NCBI RefSeq assembly: GCF_022374895.2
Contig: NZ_CP092423.2
Location: 3,906,001-3,970,000 of the forward strand
DNA length: 64,000 nucleotides
DNA from: Mycobacterium lentiflavum
GTDB taxonomy: Bacteria; Actinomycetota; Actinomycetes; Mycobacteriales; Mycobacteriaceae
Direction of reading: 5' to 3'
Position numbers and translations under genes: made by a program. How positions within the stretch are numbered: the stretch's first letter is position 1; each line of letters opens with the position of its first letter. Under the pieces are notes generated by a model. It saw only the letters and a program-made list of their open reading frames with translations, had not been told where the DNA came from and did no database searches. Positions 26,376 through 34,985 of this stretch are shown piece by piece.

Positions 26376-26672
26376 CTACGCGGACTGTTGGGTCAATTCG
26401 ACGATCGCCGCGAGCCGGCCCTGGACACGTTCGAGATCGGCCGCACACGGCAGTTCGGCCGCGACGCGGGTGATGGCGGCACGGATGTCGGCGGCATTGA
26501 TGTTCAGGTCGCCGCTGGTCGCCACGTGGGTCGCCACGGCGGCCACCGCGTTGTCGGGCATGCGCCGCCGCAGCAGCGCCAGCAGCGGGACGTAGTCGGA
26601 GTACGGCACCCCATGCGGGTAGCCGGCGCGAATGACAGCGTCGAATGTGGTCACCAATCCGCTCAACGGCAC
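26376..26672 (-). CDS. DUF3349-family small protein
   Basis: 98 residues from a GTG after a GGAGGGGGG stretch; longer starts at 26699 or 26711 are possible. The segment RAGYPHGVPYSDYVPLLALL is the hallmark of the DUF3349 family (as Rv0543c), small helical mycobacterial proteins of unknown function. It converges with mez, with eight bases between the stops. Confidence 0.75.
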   Translation of the reverse strand: MPLSGLVTTFDAVIRAGYPHGVPYSDYVPLLALLRRRMPDNAVAAVATHVATSGDLNINAADIRAAITRVAAELPCAADLERVQGRLAAIVELTQQSA

Positions 26673-26881
26673 CGTGCGACACCCCCCTCCTGCCGTCATG
26701 TGCGGGCACACACGAATGCGACGGTCAAACCGTATGCATCGCTACTTAACTGACGGTGACGTAAACGCACCATGCTCTGTACACATGTCAAATTTCGAAC
26801 CATCGGATGCCGAGCCCCCCGTCGCCGGCGCCCCTGAGCACACTGAGCTGAAGATGCGCGCTAACGATGCGCCGTTGCCTG

Positions 26882-26954
<73 letters not shown>

Positions 26955-27130
26955 TTAACCTGGCCCGCGCGAAATCTGGCGCGGATCGCTGGACGACTCT
27001 AGCGTACTGGCATGGCCGCGCCCAAGTTCGCCGGCCGGCCGTGCGCGCCCGGCTCGACCGATCGGGAGCGCACGCACTGCGCCGGGTGAGGCAGGATGGA
27101 GCCATCCGCACCGTCGTGGGGAGGGACGCT

Positions 27131-27409
27131 TTGATTCGATATGTCGTCGTGCTCGGACTGGGCTACGTGCTGGGCTCGAAAGCCGGCCGTCGCCGGTATG
27201 AGCAGCTCGTTGGTACCTATCGCGCGCTGACCAGCAGTCCGATGGCCCGGTCGATGATCGAAGGGGGTCGGCGCAAGATCGCGAACACGATCTCGCCCGA
27301 CGCGGGTTTTGTGACCGTGGCCGAGATCGACGACGAGACGGCCGTCGTGCAGCGCGAGGTCGATCGGCCGGCCGACGAGGCCCTTACGCCGTCAGATCGT
27401 CGCCGTTAG
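27131..27409 (+). CDS. Rv2342-like conserved small protein
   Basis: 92 residues from TTG, chosen because GGGAGGGAC lies just upstream and homologues start at this point. The N-terminus is hydrophobic (IRYVVVLGLGYVLGSKAG), followed by a conserved basic segment (GRRRYEQLVGTYRALT) and EGGRRKIAN. Likely a membrane-associated protein; function unknown. Its 3' end overlaps dnaG tail to tail by 26 bases. Confidence 0.8.
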   Translation: MIRYVVVLGLGYVLGSKAGRRRYEQLVGTYRALTSSPMARSMIEGGRRKIANTISPDAGFVTVAEIDDETAVVQREVDRPADEALTPSDRRR

Positions 27410-29309
27410 CCTGCTCCAGCAGGCTGCGCCGGTATGCCTCCATGGCAACCAGGTCGCCGAACAGCGCGTGGTACTCGTCGCCCTGGTCGATCGGTGACAT
27501 GCGCTGCAGCTTGGACTTGACCTCGGCGATCTGGCGGCCCATCCAGACTTCCTGCAGACGCGCCAGCACCCCGGCGATGTAGCGGGGCAGTTTCTCGTCG
27601 TCGACGGCGACGCTCTCGACGCCGAGCTCGTTGATCAGGCCGGCGGTCAGGGTCGAGGTGGTGTGGTGCCGTACCGCCTCGATCCACTGTGCGCCGGTGA
27701 TACCGGTCGACGTGCCGCCGGCGGCGTCGATGGCCGCACGCACGGCCGCATACCCGGGATGGGTGAAGCTCTCGACGGTCAGCGTGTCAAATACCGGGCC
27801 GGCAAACGCCGGGTACTGCAACGCCGACTTGAGCGCCTCGCGCTGTGGCCACAGCGTCGGGTCGCGCGGGTCGGGGCGTCCGGCGGTGCGGTCGACCGGA
27901 GCGGCTTCGGCGGAGACCGCTTTGCCGGTGGCCGCCGCCTGCCCACGCGAACTCGGCTGAGCCGAAGCCGTGGGTTTCTTGGCCTCGGTCCGCACCCGGT
28001 CGATGACCTGCGCGACGTCGTCCCAACCCACCCAGCCGGCGAGCTGGCGGGCATATTCGTCGCGCAGCGTGGAGTCCTTGATCTGGCCCACCATCGGCAC
28101 GCAGCGGCGCAGCGCGGCGACCCTGCCTTCCGCGTTGTCCAGGTCGAACCCGGCGATCGCCGTGCGAATCGCGAACTCGAACAACGGCGTTCGTCGTGCC
28201 ACCAGGTCTCGCAGCGCGCCATCGCCGGACGCCAGGCGTAGGTCGCAGGGATCCATTCCGTCCGGGGCGACCGCGACGAACGACTGCCCCGCCAGATTCT
28301 GCTCACCGCCGAAGGCCTTGAGCGCGGCCGCGCGGCCGGCCTCGTCGCCGTCGAAGACGTAGATCAATTCACCGCGGAAGAAACTGTCGTCCATCATCAG
28401 CCGGCGCAGCATGGACAGATGCTCCTCGCCGAACGCGGTGCCGCACGACGCGACCGCCGTGGTGACGCCGGCCAGATGCATCGCCATCACGTCGGTGTAA
28501 CCCTCGACGACGACGGCCTGGTGGCCCCGGGCGATGTCGCGCTTGGCCAAGTCGAGGCCGAACATCACCGACGACTTCTTGTACAACAGCGTCTCGGGCG
28601 TGTTGACGTACTTGGCTTCCATCGGGTCGTCGTCGAACAGCCGCCGGGCCCCGAACCCGATCACCTCACCGGCCGAACTGCGGATGGGCCACAGCAGCCG
28701 GCGGTGGAAGCGGTCCATCGGCCCACGGCGTCCCTCCCGGGACAGGCCCGCGGCCTCCAGCTCCTTGAACTCGAAACCCTTGCGCTGCAAATGCTTTGTC
28801 AGCTTCTCCCAGCCCGACGGCGCGAATCCGCAGCCGAAGCGACGGGCCGCCTCGGCGTCGAAGTTGCGCTCCTTCAGATACTGACGCGCCGGCGCCGCCT
28901 CGTCGGACTCCAGCTCCGCCGCATAGAACTCGGCCGCCGCCGCGTTCGCCGCGATGAGCCTGCTGCGGCTGCCGCGATCGCGTTGCACGTTGGTGGCCGC
29001 GGCACCGGTGTAGGAGATCGTGTGGCCGATCCGGTCGGCGAGCAGTTCGACGGCTTCGACGAAGCTGACGTGCTCGATCTTCTGGATGAACGCGTACACG
29101 TCGCCGCCTTCGCCGCAGCCGAAGCAGTGGAAGTGGCCGTGGTTGGGGCGGACGTGAAACGACGGGGACTTCTCGTTGTGGAAGGGGCACAAGCCCTTCA
29201 GCGAGTCGGCGCCCGCGCGGCGCAGCTGGACGTAGTCGCCGACGACTTCTTCGATGCGGGCGCGTTCACGGATGGCGGCGATATCACGATCGGAGATCCG
29301 GCCAGCCAT
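27384..29309 (-). CDS. dnaG: DNA primase
   Basis: 641 residues. It makes RNA primers for DNA replication. The zinc-binding domain has CPFHNEKSPSF then CFGCGEGGD. The TOPRIM core has VVEGYTDVMAMHLAG and FDGDEAGRA. The C-terminal helicase-binding domain follows a variable linker rich in Ala, Ser and Pro. Length and order are as in Rv2343c. It is transcribed toward the tRNA. Confidence 0.97.
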   Translation of the reverse strand: MAGRISDRDIAAIRERARIEEVVGDYVQLRRAGADSLKGLCPFHNEKSPSFHVRPNHGHFHCFGCGEGGDVYAFIQKIEHVSFVEAVELLADRIGHTISYTGAAATNVQRDRGSRSRLIAANAAAAEFYAAELESDEAAPARQYLKERNFDAEAARRFGCGFAPSGWEKLTKHLQRKGFEFKELEAAGLSREGRRGPMDRFHRRLLWPIRSSAGEVIGFGARRLFDDDPMEAKYVNTPETLLYKKSSVMFGLDLAKRDIARGHQAVVVEGYTDVMAMHLAGVTTAVASCGTAFGEEHLSMLRRLMMDDSFFRGELIYVFDGDEAGRAAALKAFGGEQNLAGQSFVAVAPDGMDPCDLRLASGDGALRDLVARRTPLFEFAIRTAIAGFDLDNAEGRVAALRRCVPMVGQIKDSTLRDEYARQLAGWVGWDDVAQVIDRVRTEAKKPTASAQPSSRGQAAATGKAVSAEAAPVDRTAGRPDPRDPTLWPQREALKSALQYPAFAGPVFDTLTVESFTHPGYAAVRAAIDAAGGTSTGITGAQWIEAVRHHTTSTLTAGLINELGVESVAVDDEKLPRYIAGVLARLQEVWMGRQIAEVKSKLQRMSPIDQGDEYHALFGDLVAMEAYRRSLLEQANGDDLTA

Positions 29310-29353
29310 CGGCTCAGTCTAGGACGCCGGCTACGGCTGCGGTGCGGACCAGC

Positions 29354-29962
29354 TCAGCTGGCCGGACCGATCACGCCGCACGCAACGCGCTCCATCGCCA
29401 TGTCGCTGTCCTGGACGCCGTGCAGCATCAGGGCGGTCTTACTGCCTGCCAACAGCTCATCCCTGGTGAACGCGTCGGTGGTGGTCACCAGGTAAGCAGA
29501 GCCGTCCTGCCGCACATCAAGCGACGACAGGTCGCCGCTCTCGGGCTTTCCGGTGTGACCAGGCGCCTGATAGTGACCCCCTGCCGACAGGAAATTCCCG
29601 GGCGCGCCACCGGTCGGGGCAACCGAGTTCGGCTCACACTTGCCAATCTCATGCACGTGCATCCCGTGCAGGCCGGGCGCCAGAATGCCGGGGGTGTCCG
29701 TCTTGACGGTGATCGTGAGGTAGCCGTTGGTCACCTCGAAGGTGGCGGTGGCCACTTGCCGGCCGTCGGGTGCTTTGAGTTGAGCCGAAAGGGCTTGGCC
29801 GCTCGGCGCCGCACTCGGTGTCGTCGACGAGCCCGGGGACCCGCTGAGCACCGGCGGCGTGGTGCCGGGCTGAGTGCTCGCATGCTGAGGCGAGCTGCAC
29901 GCGGTGATGGCCACAATCGGCAGCGACAACAGGGCGGCGGCAACGGCGGTGTTTCTACTCAT
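29354..29962 (-). CDS. SodC-like Cu/Zn superoxide dismutase lipoprotein
   Basis: 202 residues. Signal peptide with lipobox ITAC (Cys22), followed by a Ser/Pro/Thr-rich linker. The SOD domain has GLHGMHVHEIGKCEPNS (Cu ligands), GGHYQAPGHTG and ACGVIG at the end, close to M. tuberculosis SodC (Rv0432). About 35 residues around the electrostatic loop between MLHGVQD and MERVACG are missing compared with Rv0432, so activity could differ. M. tuberculosis has no gene like this between dnaG and dgt. Role: periplasmic defence against superoxide, if active. Confidence 0.85.
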   Translation of the reverse strand: MSRNTAVAAALLSLPIVAITACSSPQHASTQPGTTPPVLSGSPGSSTTPSAAPSGQALSAQLKAPDGRQVATATFEVTNGYLTITVKTDTPGILAPGLHGMHVHEIGKCEPNSVAPTGGAPGNFLSAGGHYQAPGHTGKPESGDLSSLDVRQDGSAYLVTTTDAFTRDELLAGSKTALMLHGVQDSDMAMERVACGVIGPAS

Positions 29963-29992
29963 GTCCGCAGCCTAACGGGTGCCACAAGGCCG

Positions 29993-31270
29993 TCACGGAT
30001 TCGCCGGGCCGGCATCGATTCGTTCCAGCCGGCCTTCGGTGAAGGAGGCGATTTGATCGACGATCACCCGCAGGCGGGCGCCGTCGTCGGCGGCGGTGGT
30101 GAATGCGGAGGCGAAGAATGGGTCAAGCGTGCGGGGCGCTCCGGCGTACAACCACTGCGCCACTTGATGAATGCGGTCGCGCTGCCGGGCCTGAGTCTCC
30201 AGATGCCGCGGGTCGGACATGATGAACTGCAGCGCCAGAATCTTCAGCAACGCGACCTCGGCCCGCACCAAGTCGGGCACCTGCAAGTCGGCTTGGAAAC
30301 GCACCAGCGGCCCCGCGCCCGCCACCGCACGCGTGGTCGCGATCGCGGCCGAGGCGAATCTGCCCACCAATTCACTGGTCAACCGCTTGAGGGCGACCGA
30401 CGCCGCCAGCGTGGCGTCGTACTTGCCGACCGCGGCGACCACGGGCAGCCCCGACAGCCGGCGCGCGGCCGCCATGAAATCGTCGGCGCTCACCCGGGAG
30501 AACTCGCTCTCCCCCAGCTTGGCCAGCGCCGCAGCCTCGTCGTCGTCGGCGAGTACCCGCAAATCGATGCGCTGTGAGACGACACCGTCCTCGACGTCGT
30601 GCACCGAATAGGCGACGTCGTCGGCCCAGTCCATCACCTGCGCTTCCAGACACATTCGGTCCTGCGGCGCCCCCGCGCGCATCCAGTCCGCAGCCTCGCG
30701 ATCCTCTTCGTAGAACCCGAATTTGCGCACGCCCGCACGACGGGTCCACGGATATTTCGTGACCGCATCCAGCGAAGCGCGGGTCAGGTTCAACCCCGCG
30801 CTATTGCCGTGCTCGTCAAGCACTTTGGGCTCAAGGCTGTTGAGGATGCGAAAGTTCTGGGCATTGCCTTCGAATCCGCCGTACTCGTCGGCGACCTCGT
30901 TGAGTGCGCGCTCGCCGTTGTGCCCGTAGGGCGGGTGACCGATGTCGTGAGCCAGCCCCGCGAGCTCGACGAGGTCGAGATCGCAGCCCAGCCCGATCGC
31001 CATGCCGCGGCCGATCTGCGCGACCTCGAGCGAGTGCGTCAGCCGGGTGCGCGGGGTGTCCCCTTCGCGGGGCCCGACGACTTGCGTCTTGTCGGCCAAG
31101 CGGCGCAGCGCGGCACTGTGCAACACGCGGGCCCGGTCCCGGGCGAAGTCGGTGCGGTGCTGACCTTCCGTGCCCGGCAGACCCGCCGTCTTCGGCGCTT
31201 CGGCCACCCGCCGTTGACGGTCGAAGTCGTCGTATGGGTCATGCACGTTCGTGATCACCTTCTCATTCAC
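29993..31270 (-). CDS. dgt: dGTP triphosphohydrolase-like protein
   Basis: 425 residues from the GTG at 31270, which gives VNEKVITNVHDPYDDFDR as in Rv2344c. The HD-domain metal motifs are RLTHSLEVAQIGRG and LAHDIGHPPYGHNGE. The enzyme hydrolyses dGTP to deoxyguanosine and triphosphate and helps balance dNTP pools. It is divergent from the next gene, with a 76-base spacer. Confidence 0.93.
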   Translation of the reverse strand: MNEKVITNVHDPYDDFDRQRRVAEAPKTAGLPGTEGQHRTDFARDRARVLHSAALRRLADKTQVVGPREGDTPRTRLTHSLEVAQIGRGMAIGLGCDLDLVELAGLAHDIGHPPYGHNGERALNEVADEYGGFEGNAQNFRILNSLEPKVLDEHGNSAGLNLTRASLDAVTKYPWTRRAGVRKFGFYEEDREAADWMRAGAPQDRMCLEAQVMDWADDVAYSVHDVEDGVVSQRIDLRVLADDDEAAALAKLGESEFSRVSADDFMAAARRLSGLPVVAAVGKYDATLAASVALKRLTSELVGRFASAAIATTRAVAGAGPLVRFQADLQVPDLVRAEVALLKILALQFIMSDPRHLETQARQRDRIHQVAQWLYAGAPRTLDPFFASAFTTAADDGARLRVIVDQIASFTEGRLERIDAGPANP

Positions 31271-31346
31271 CGGAGCACAGTCTGCCAGGGACTGCCAGGG
31301 ATTTGCCGGTACATGGCCCAGCTCTCCCACGGGGCTAAATTGACCT

Positions 31347-33329
31347 ATGCGCATTGCCCGCTTCATCGGTGTGATCCTGACGATGCTCATCGCCGGGCTG
31401 CTGGTGGCATCGACCGCCGACGCACAGCCCCCGTTCCGGCTGCCGGGGTACGTCACCGACAACGCGGGCGCGCTGTCGCCGTCTGGCCGCACCGAAGTGA
31501 GCGAGGCCATCGACAAGCTGTACAGCGACCGCCACATCCGGCTGTGGGTGGTGTATGTCGACGACTTCTCCGGCCAGAACTCAGTGACTTGGGCGCAGCG
31601 CACAATTCGCGAAAGCGATCTGGGTACTTACGACGCGCTGCTCGCGGTGGCCACCACCGGACGCGCGTGTGCGTTCCTGGTGCCGTCCGGGGTGAAAGGC
31701 GTGACCCAAACTCAGGTGGACGAGCTGCGCCGCAACGAAATCGAACCCGCTCTGCGCGAAGGAGACTGGCGCGGTGCCGCAGTCTCCGCGGCGAATGGCC
31801 TGAATGCGCAACCGAATTCGTCGAACCGATTATGGCTGTTGGCCGCCCTCGGCCTGATCATCGTCGCGGTGGTGGCCCTGGTGTTCGTCATGCGTTATCG
31901 CCGTCGGTTGCGCCGCCGCGCCGATCTTGCTGCCGCACGCCGAGTGGACCCCACCAACGCGACCGCGCTGGCAGCAGTACCACTGACCGCCCTTGACGAC
32001 CTGTCGCGTTCGATGGTGGTGGAGGTCGACAACGCGGTGCGCACCAGCTCCAACGAGCTCGCCCTGGCCATCGACGAGTTCGGCGCCGAGCGCACCGAAC
32101 CCTTTACCCGGGCCGTCGACAACGCCAAAGCCGCGCTATCCCAAGCCTTTACGATACGTCAGCAACTTGATGACGCCATGCCCGAGACGCCCGAGCAGCA
32201 GCGTTACCTGCTCACCCAGGTAATCGTGTCGGCGGCCAACGCCGACCGCGAACTGGACGCGCAGAAAGCGGCGTTCGAGCAGCTCCGCGATCTGGTGGTC
32301 AACGCCGCCACCCGCCTGGATTCGCTGACCCAGCAGGTCGTCGAACTCACCAGCCGCATCGAGCCGGCCGAACGGCGACTGGCCGAGTTGAACAATGAAT
32401 TCGGCCCTGCGGCACTGACTTCGGTGTCGGGCAATGTCGCCACGGCCAAAGAACGGCTGGCGTTCGCCGATCGCAACATCAGCGCGGCACGTGCGCTGGC
32501 CGGCAATGCGGTCAGTGGACAGCAGAGCGGTTTGGTCGATGCGGTGCGTGCCAGCGAGTCGGCCCTCGGGCAAGCTCGCGCGCTGCTCGATGCGGTGGAC
32601 AACGCGGCCGGGGACATCCGGCGTGCCGTTGAGCGGTTACCGGCGGTGATGACCGACATCCAGGCCGGCATCGAACACGCCACCGCGCAGCTGCAAGGGC
32701 AGGACGCGAAAACCGCGCATGCCGGCGAGCTCGCCGCGGCCCGTGCTGCCGCCAATCGAGCCGTCGACGCCGCCGGCGGTGGATCCGCCGATCCGCTGGG
32801 CACTTTCGCGCAGCTCGCCAAGGCCGACTCCGACCTCAACCGGCTGCTGGCCATGGTGGCCAAGGAACAGGCGGACGCCGAACGGCTCAACCGGTCACTC
32901 GAACAGGCCTTGTTCACCGCCCAGGCGCGGGTGCGCGGAGTCTCGGAGTACATCGACACCCGCCGCGGCAGCGTCGGTCCGGACGCTCGCACCCGGCTCG
33001 CCGAGGCCCAACGACATCTCGAGGCCGCGCAGGCCGCAAGATCGACCAACCCGGCCGAGGCGATCACGCACGCCAACGCGGCGTCGACACTGGCGGCCAA
33101 TGCGCAGTCGCTGGCCAACTCCGATGTGGTCTCGGCTCAGCGTGCCTACACCAGGAGCAGCGGGGGCGACACCGGCGCGATGCTGGGCGGGATCATCATC
33201 GGCGACCTGCTCAGCGGAGGAGTGCGGGGCGGATTCGGCGGGTGGAGCTCGACGTCGTTCGGCGGCTCGTCGAACTCGTCGCCGGGCGGCTCCGACGGCG
33301 GCTTCATGGGCGGCGGCGGACGTTTCTGA
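31347..33329 (+). CDS. TPM-domain membrane protein with long coiled-coil (Rv2345-like)
   Basis: 660 residues. Signal peptide (ending near TADAQPP), then a TPM domain (YVTDNAGALSPSGRTEVSEA) as in YgcG proteins. A membrane helix (LWLLAALGLIIVAVVALVFV) is followed by basic residues and about 400 residues of Ala-rich coiled coil. The tail is Gly/Ser-rich, ending GGGGRF. Rv2345 is the counterpart. The topology suggests the TPM domain is outside and the coiled coil inside. Function unknown. Confidence 0.88.
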   Translation: MRIARFIGVILTMLIAGLLVASTADAQPPFRLPGYVTDNAGALSPSGRTEVSEAIDKLYSDRHIRLWVVYVDDFSGQNSVTWAQRTIRESDLGTYDALLAVATTGRACAFLVPSGVKGVTQTQVDELRRNEIEPALREGDWRGAAVSAANGLNAQPNSSNRLWLLAALGLIIVAVVALVFVMRYRRRLRRRADLAAARRVDPTNATALAAVPLTALDDLSRSMVVEVDNAVRTSSNELALAIDEFGAERTEPFTRAVDNAKAALSQAFTIRQQLDDAMPETPEQQRYLLTQVIVSAANADRELDAQKAAFEQLRDLVVNAATRLDSLTQQVVELTSRIEPAERRLAELNNEFGPAALTSVSGNVATAKERLAFADRNISAARALAGNAVSGQQSGLVDAVRASESALGQARALLDAVDNAAGDIRRAVERLPAVMTDIQAGIEHATAQLQGQDAKTAHAGELAAARAAANRAVDAAGGGSADPLGTFAQLAKADSDLNRLLAMVAKEQADAERLNRSLEQALFTAQARVRGVSEYIDTRRGSVGPDARTRLAEAQRHLEAAQAARSTNPAEAITHANAASTLAANAQSLANSDVVSAQRAYTRSSGGDTGAMLGGIIIGDLLSGGVRGGFGGWSSTSFGGSSNSSPGGSDGGFMGGGGRF

Positions 33330-33338
33330 GCCCTAAAA

Positions 33339-33379
33339 AGTAGTAGGGGCGCACCGATTGCTCGGTCCGCCCCTGCTAC
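33339..33379. terminator. Hairpin between convergent genes
   Basis: AGTAGTAGGGGCGCACCGA pairs with TCGGTCCGCCCCTGCTACT across a short loop, with two mismatches. It lies between the ends of the Rv2345-like gene and the esxO-like gene, so it can stop transcripts from both sides. Confidence 0.75.
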
Positions 33380-33389
33380 TCGAGATCTG

Positions 33390-33674
33390 TCAGGCCCAGC
33401 TGGACCCGACGGCGCTGTCGGTGCTGGCCATGTTGTTGCCCGCGGTCTGCACCTTCTGCCCGTGCTGGTTGGCCTGCTCGTAGATCACCTGGAAGTTGCG
33501 ACCCAACTGGGTGATGAACTCCTGGCACGCCACCGAACCGGCGCCACCCCAGAAGTCACCGGCAGCCAGCACATCACGCACGATGGCCTGGTGCTCGGCC
33601 TCCAACGAAGCGGCCTGCGCGCGGATCAACGCACCGTGCGCGTCCACATCTCCGAACTGGTAATTGATCGACAT
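33390..33674 (-). CDS. esxO: ESAT-6-like protein, EsxO/EsxN (Mtb9.9) family
   Basis: 94 residues, WXG100 fold. It has GDFWGGAGSVACQEFITQ (the WxG turn) and begins MSINYQFGDVDAHGALIR, as the Mtb9.9 family does. Such proteins are exported by ESX-5 as dimers with an EsxP-type partner. The partner gene lies 27 bases upstream. Small T-cell antigen. Confidence 0.93.
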   Translation of the reverse strand: MSINYQFGDVDAHGALIRAQAASLEAEHQAIVRDVLAAGDFWGGAGSVACQEFITQLGRNFQVIYEQANQHGQKVQTAGNNMASTDSAVGSSWA

Positions 33675-33701
33675 CGTCTACGTCTCCAAATTTCCTGGTG
33701 G

Positions 33702-33998
33702 CTAGTGGCTGAGGGCCTGCTGCGAGGCCTGCTCTTGCGTCTCGTAGTTGTTGGCGTCACGGATCAGTCCGTCACGCACGCCGTGGAGCATGTTGACAAT
33801 GTTGTTGAACGCCTGGTTCATCTGACCCATCGTGTCGTACGACGTGGCCTGAGCCTGACCGCTCCAGCCCGCACCGGCGATGTTCATCGACGACGCCCAC
33901 ATCTTGCGAGCCTCATCCGACACCGTCTGCGCGTGCATCTCAAAACGGCCCGCCATCGCACGCATCGCGTGCGGGTCGGTCATAAAACGTGTTGCCAT
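33702..33998 (-). CDS. esxP: ESAT-6-like partner protein, EsxP/EsxM (QILSS) family
   Basis: 98 residues. The WXG turn lies in NIAGAGWSGQAQATSYDTM and the start is MATRFMTDPHAMRAMAGRFE. YETQE near the C-terminus fits the YxxxD/E type VII export signal. It forms the heterodimer with the EsxO-like protein encoded next. Confidence 0.93.
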   Translation of the reverse strand: MATRFMTDPHAMRAMAGRFEMHAQTVSDEARKMWASSMNIAGAGWSGQAQATSYDTMGQMNQAFNNIVNMLHGVRDGLIRDANNYETQEQASQQALSH

Positions 33999-34070
33999 AC
34001 TGCCTGTTCCTTAGCTAAGCGGACATAAATCCTCTGACCTGCCGACCGGTTGGCCGACCGTCTTTCCGTC

Positions 34071-34397
34071 TCAACCGGCCCACGGAGAATGCGGTACAAC
34101 GCGGCCGGTTCGTGGCGCTTCGAAACGAGGTTCGGCGTCGCCTTCCCATTCGTTCCAATGCCCCCATTCCTTCTTTTCACTCATGCCGTCGGCAGCCACC
34201 TCTGAATCCGGCCCGTCGGTCGTCTTCTCATTGGCCACGGAGAGCTCTTCGCGCTCCGGTGCCCAATGGTCGTAGTCGTCCGGCGGAACGGCCACGCCCC
34301 AACTGAGCGGAACCGTCAAGCGACCGAGCATGCCTGACTCACCTCGAACTGCCGCCACTGAATCTTCCGGCAGAGGTGAACCAAGAGGCAAAAGCAT
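34071..34397 (-). CDS. Rv2348c-like protein upstream of esxP-esxO
   Basis: 108 residues. I use the ATG at 34397 because AAAGGGGG precedes it and it yields MLLPLGSPLPEDSV as in Rv2348c. The conserved block LTVPLSWGVAVPPDDYDHWAP is followed by an acidic, Trp-containing tail (WGHWNEWEGD). Rv2348c is a strong T-cell antigen of unknown function. The gene leads the Esx pair on the same strand and may be exported by the same system; that is inference. Confidence 0.82.
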   Translation of the reverse strand: MLLPLGSPLPEDSVAAVRGESGMLGRLTVPLSWGVAVPPDDYDHWAPEREELSVANEKTTDGPDSEVAADGMSEKKEWGHWNEWEGDAEPRFEAPRTGRVVPHSPWAG

Positions 34398-34985
34398 GAT
34401 GCCCCCTTTCCACACCCGAAACTCTGTTCACACAGACCCCAACGGCGCAAATCACCGCCGAGTATTTTTCATACTAAAGCAAAGCTAAGGACAATTGTTG
34501 GAACTTTACGATTTTCGGTCCACGTTAATCACGAAATTCGGCCAGCCCGTAACCCGGCAACGCGATCGGCTCGGCCGGGCCGGTCGCGGCATTGCCGGAC
34601 GCAACCGTCCGGGGTGGCGCGCATTACCAAGCAGGCCGGGGGACGTGAGCGCGAAAACCGTTGCTCGACAGGGATTCTGCGGGCGGGCGTCAGGTCCGTT
34701 CGTGGCAGAGGTTGCCGCATGTCCTCGGCGGCGACCACCACAGTTTCAGACCCGTGAGACTCGAGCACAGTACCGGCACCCGACGATAGGGCTGCCTGCG
34801 GGAACGCGTGTTCTGACGAACATTGCGCGCGGCCGGAATCATTCGCCGGCGAAAACCGTACCTAATAGTTTGATTAAGCGGGTAACCGATGAATAGGAGT
34901 TGGCTACACGGAGAGAAATCTGCGACACGCTCGATTCATTCGTATGACCACCCCGGCAATTGCCCCCGGGTTCGCCCACGCCCCT
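34398..34985. other. Intergenic region between the Rv2348c-like gene and the PPE gene
   Basis: 588 bases, more AT-rich near 34440-34510 than the surroundings. It should contain the promoter of the Rv2348c-esxP-esxO group and the end of the PPE transcript. The phospholipase C genes found here in M. tuberculosis (plcA to plcC) are absent, and I see no remnant. No gene with recognisable homology is present. Confidence 0.6.

Noticed and set aside
34398..34985. Searched for remnants of plcABC or an insertion sequence
   Set aside because: No recognisable phospholipase or transposase segment on either strand.
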